Positions 62,453 through 64,000 of a stretch of 64,000 bases of DNA are shown here, piece after piece. This DNA comes from Acetobacter oryzoeni (GTDB lineage Bacteria; Pseudomonadota; Alphaproteobacteria; Acetobacterales; Acetobacteraceae), in NCBI RefSeq assembly GCF_004014775.2, contig NZ_CP042808.1, positions 62,001-126,000 on the forward strand. The letters are read 5' to 3'. The notes beneath the pieces are model-generated. The model saw nothing but the letters and a program-made list of their open reading frames with translations. It was not told the origin of the DNA and ran no database searches. How positions within the stretch are numbered: the first letter of the stretch is position 1; each line of letters opens with the position of its first letter. Made by a program: the position numbers and the translations under genes.

Positions 62453-63715
62453 ATGGCTTCTCCCTCTGCTGTGCGGGATGCCGGAACGTCTTTTATTGGT
62501 GGGCGCATCCCCATGTGGGTACCTCTGCTTTTAGGGTTCCTGACAGCCGTTGGACCTATTTCGACAGATATCTATCTGCCTGCTTTTCCGGCCATGGAGC
62601 AGACCTTCCATACAAGTGCGGGCAATGTGCAGTTTACGCTGTCCATCTGGTTTGTGGGGTTGGCTATCGGGCAGATTACGGTTGGCCCTTTATCAGATAG
62701 GTTTGGGCGCCGTAGCCCCATGCTTATAGGCAATGCCCTGTATGCCGTGGCTTCTGCCGTATGTGCATTTGCGCCAGATATCACCACGTTTTCCATTGCG
62801 CGGTTTGTGGCATCCGTTGGGGCATCGGCCAGCCTGGTTATTCCCACGGCCTGTGTGCGCGATATGGTGCCAGACCGTAATGCCGGGGCACGCATGATGT
62901 CTCAGTTGGTCATGGTCATGGGGGTTGTGCCTATTTTGGCCCCCATGCTGGGTGGTCTGGTTGTAGAGTTTGTGTCCTGGCGGATTATTTTTTGGGCTTC
63001 TGCGGCCTATGGCGCGATATGCGTGGCGCTTATTCTGTTCGTGCTGCCAGAAACCCTCCCGTATGATCGGCGGGTCGCATTGTCTCCCTTCACGCTTGTG
63101 ACACGTTACGTCACCCTCATCCGAGATCGGGCCTTTGCCAGCCATGCGCTGATAACGGCTTTTTCCACCTTCATGTCTTTCAGCTATCTTACGGCAGCTC
63201 CATTTGTGTTTGTGCAGCTGTTTCATTTCTCACCGCTGCATTTTTCCATGCTGTTCGGCTTTTTTGCGGTGTTCATGATCGGGGCTTCCCAAGTGAACGG
63301 GCTGTTAGTGGGGCGTATTGATTCCGGCAAGCTGCTGATGGGCGCGATCTGCCTTTCCGTTACTGGAGGGATTCTGCTGGTAGCAGTGAGTTTGTGGAGC
63401 GCGTGGTACGCACCTCCGGCATGGCAGCCATATGAAGTGTGGTTGGTTATTGCGGCCATGTTACTGGCCCTTGCACCTACAGGTATTATTTTCCCCAATG
63501 CCATGATGGGGGCTTTGGCAGACCATCCCTCTCTTGCCGGGGCGGCCTCGGCTCTGGCTGGCACGCTGCAATATGTGCTGGGTGCTGTGGCGGGCGTTGT
63601 GGTTGGGCAATTTCCGGCTGTGTCTGCAATTCCTATGGCAGGGTGCATGTGTTGTGGTGCTATTCTGATGTTCCTGATGGGGCTGCTGCGGCCTAATCGA
63701 CAGAATGTGAACTAA
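62453..63715 (+). CDS. Bcr/CflA-family multidrug efflux transporter
   Basis: A 420-residue MFS exporter with twelve helices. 'LTAVGPISTDIYLPAFPAM' and 'GPLSDRFGRRSPMLIGNALY' are the Bcr/CflA signatures, the second being the MFS loop motif. Relatives pump out bicyclomycin, chloramphenicol and sulfonamides; the substrate here is unknown. The ATG at 62453 follows GGAG by eight bases; a TTG at 62432 is in frame but unlikely. Confidence 0.9.
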   Translation: MASPSAVRDAGTSFIGGRIPMWVPLLLGFLTAVGPISTDIYLPAFPAMEQTFHTSAGNVQFTLSIWFVGLAIGQITVGPLSDRFGRRSPMLIGNALYAVASAVCAFAPDITTFSIARFVASVGASASLVIPTACVRDMVPDRNAGARMMSQLVMVMGVVPILAPMLGGLVVEFVSWRIIFWASAAYGAICVALILFVLPETLPYDRRVALSPFTLVTRYVTLIRDRAFASHALITAFSTFMSFSYLTAAPFVFVQLFHFSPLHFSMLFGFFAVFMIGASQVNGLLVGRIDSGKLLMGAICLSVTGGILLVAVSLWSAWYAPPAWQPYEVWLVIAAMLLALAPTGIIFPNAMMGALADHPSLAGAASALAGTLQYVLGAVAGVVVGQFPAVSAIPMAGCMCCGAILMFLMGLLRPNRQNVN

Positions 63716-63818
63716 AAATTGTACAAAAAGCGGTTATGCCCGCTCTGCTCTTGACGGCGACAGGGCTGCGGCCCAGTCCAGATGAAAAGATGGGGTGAGG
63801 GAAGGGAGCGTGCATAAC

Positions 63819-64000
63819 ATGCCACGGCATCCAGCAAGACGGGCCCACGTTCTGGCGCTTATTGGCGCCGGGCTGCTGATTGTAACTTTTGGTACAATGG
63901 GGATTGAGCTGGGCAATGAAATGGCCCGGCATGGTAATCTGGACCGTCAGAGCACCGCGGCAGGCAATTACTTGCGCGGGCTGCACCACGCTACCAGTGA
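63819..64000 (+). CDS. Unknown protein, 5' part
   Basis: The first ~60 codons of a gene that leaves the window. A basic N-terminus ('PRHPARRAH') and one hydrophobic helix ('VLALIGAGLLIVTFGTMGI') suggest a membrane anchor or signal sequence, followed by a hydrophilic part. A GTG at 63810 is an alternative start; GGAAGGGAG lies just upstream. I do not recognise it. Confidence 0.5.
   Translation, partial: MPRHPARRAHVLALIGAGLLIVTFGTMGIELGNEMARHGNLDRQSTAAGNYLRGLHHATS

Overview
The window is a gene-dense, mostly core chromosomal segment of an acetic acid bacterium (Alphaproteobacteria, Acetobacteraceae, most probably Acetobacter). The assignment rests on the protein set: a split three-subunit proton-translocating transhydrogenase, an alphaproteobacterial-type SerC, sdhCDAB, a TonB-ExbB-ExbD-ExbD-TPR cluster, an FYDLN-acid protein (TIGR02300 type), the ffs-dnaX-ybaB-recR order and C5-pathway-free ALA synthase (HemA). 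There is no rRNA, tRNA, insertion sequence, prophage or CRISPR array. Layout, left to right: 1-6.3 kb holds the 3' part of serC, then a leftward redox group (pntA1-pntA2-pntB, a Zn alcohol dehydrogenase and a succinate-semialdehyde-type aldehyde dehydrogenase). 6.6-11.4 kb holds asd and the sdhCDAB operon. 11.5-13.2 kb carries a tyrosine-phosphatase-like protein and an EamA transporter. 13.3-17.5 kb is a leftward transketolase-like/gap/pgk group whose transketolase-like member has lost most catalytic residues. 17.7-24.2 kb: proline-rich lipoprotein, hemA, DsbA-like protein, a degenerate gamma-glutamyltransferase-like lipoprotein, recA, a GNAT enzyme and a ModE-type DNA-binding protein. 24.3-30.9 kb: osmoregulated periplasmic glucan genes (opgG/D, opgH), then nagA with an AT-rich sugar permease and a secreted protein. 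31-35.8 kb: the SRP RNA, dnaX, ybaB, recR, an SDR reductase with folB, and the FYDLN protein. 36-40 kb: aroA-cmk-rpsA with a structured rpsA leader. 40-47 kb: an MRJP/yellow-family protein, rdgB-rph, hrcA and a class A PBP. 47-52.5 kb: prfB (with a programmed frameshift site whose stop is TAA, not the usual TGA) and the Ton energy cluster. 52.6-58.4 kb: the rod-shape cluster mreB-mreC-mreD-mrdA-rodA. 58.5-64 kb: leuA with a leucine-rich leader peptide, ctaA, a TVP38-type membrane protein, a Bcr/CflA exporter and the start of an unknown gene. Functionally the window combines central carbon and redox metabolism (transhydrogenase, SDH, gap/pgk, ALDH/ADH), cell envelope construction (OpgGH, PBP1A, Mre/Rod), iron or other Ton-dependent uptake, and DNA repair (RecA, RecR). 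I see no complete, clearly undescribed multi-gene system. The signals I rate highest are the prfB recoding site with UAA, the apparent transketolase pseudoenzyme kept in the gap-pgk group, the leuA leader peptide, and a GGT-like lipoprotein without the usual catalytic residues.
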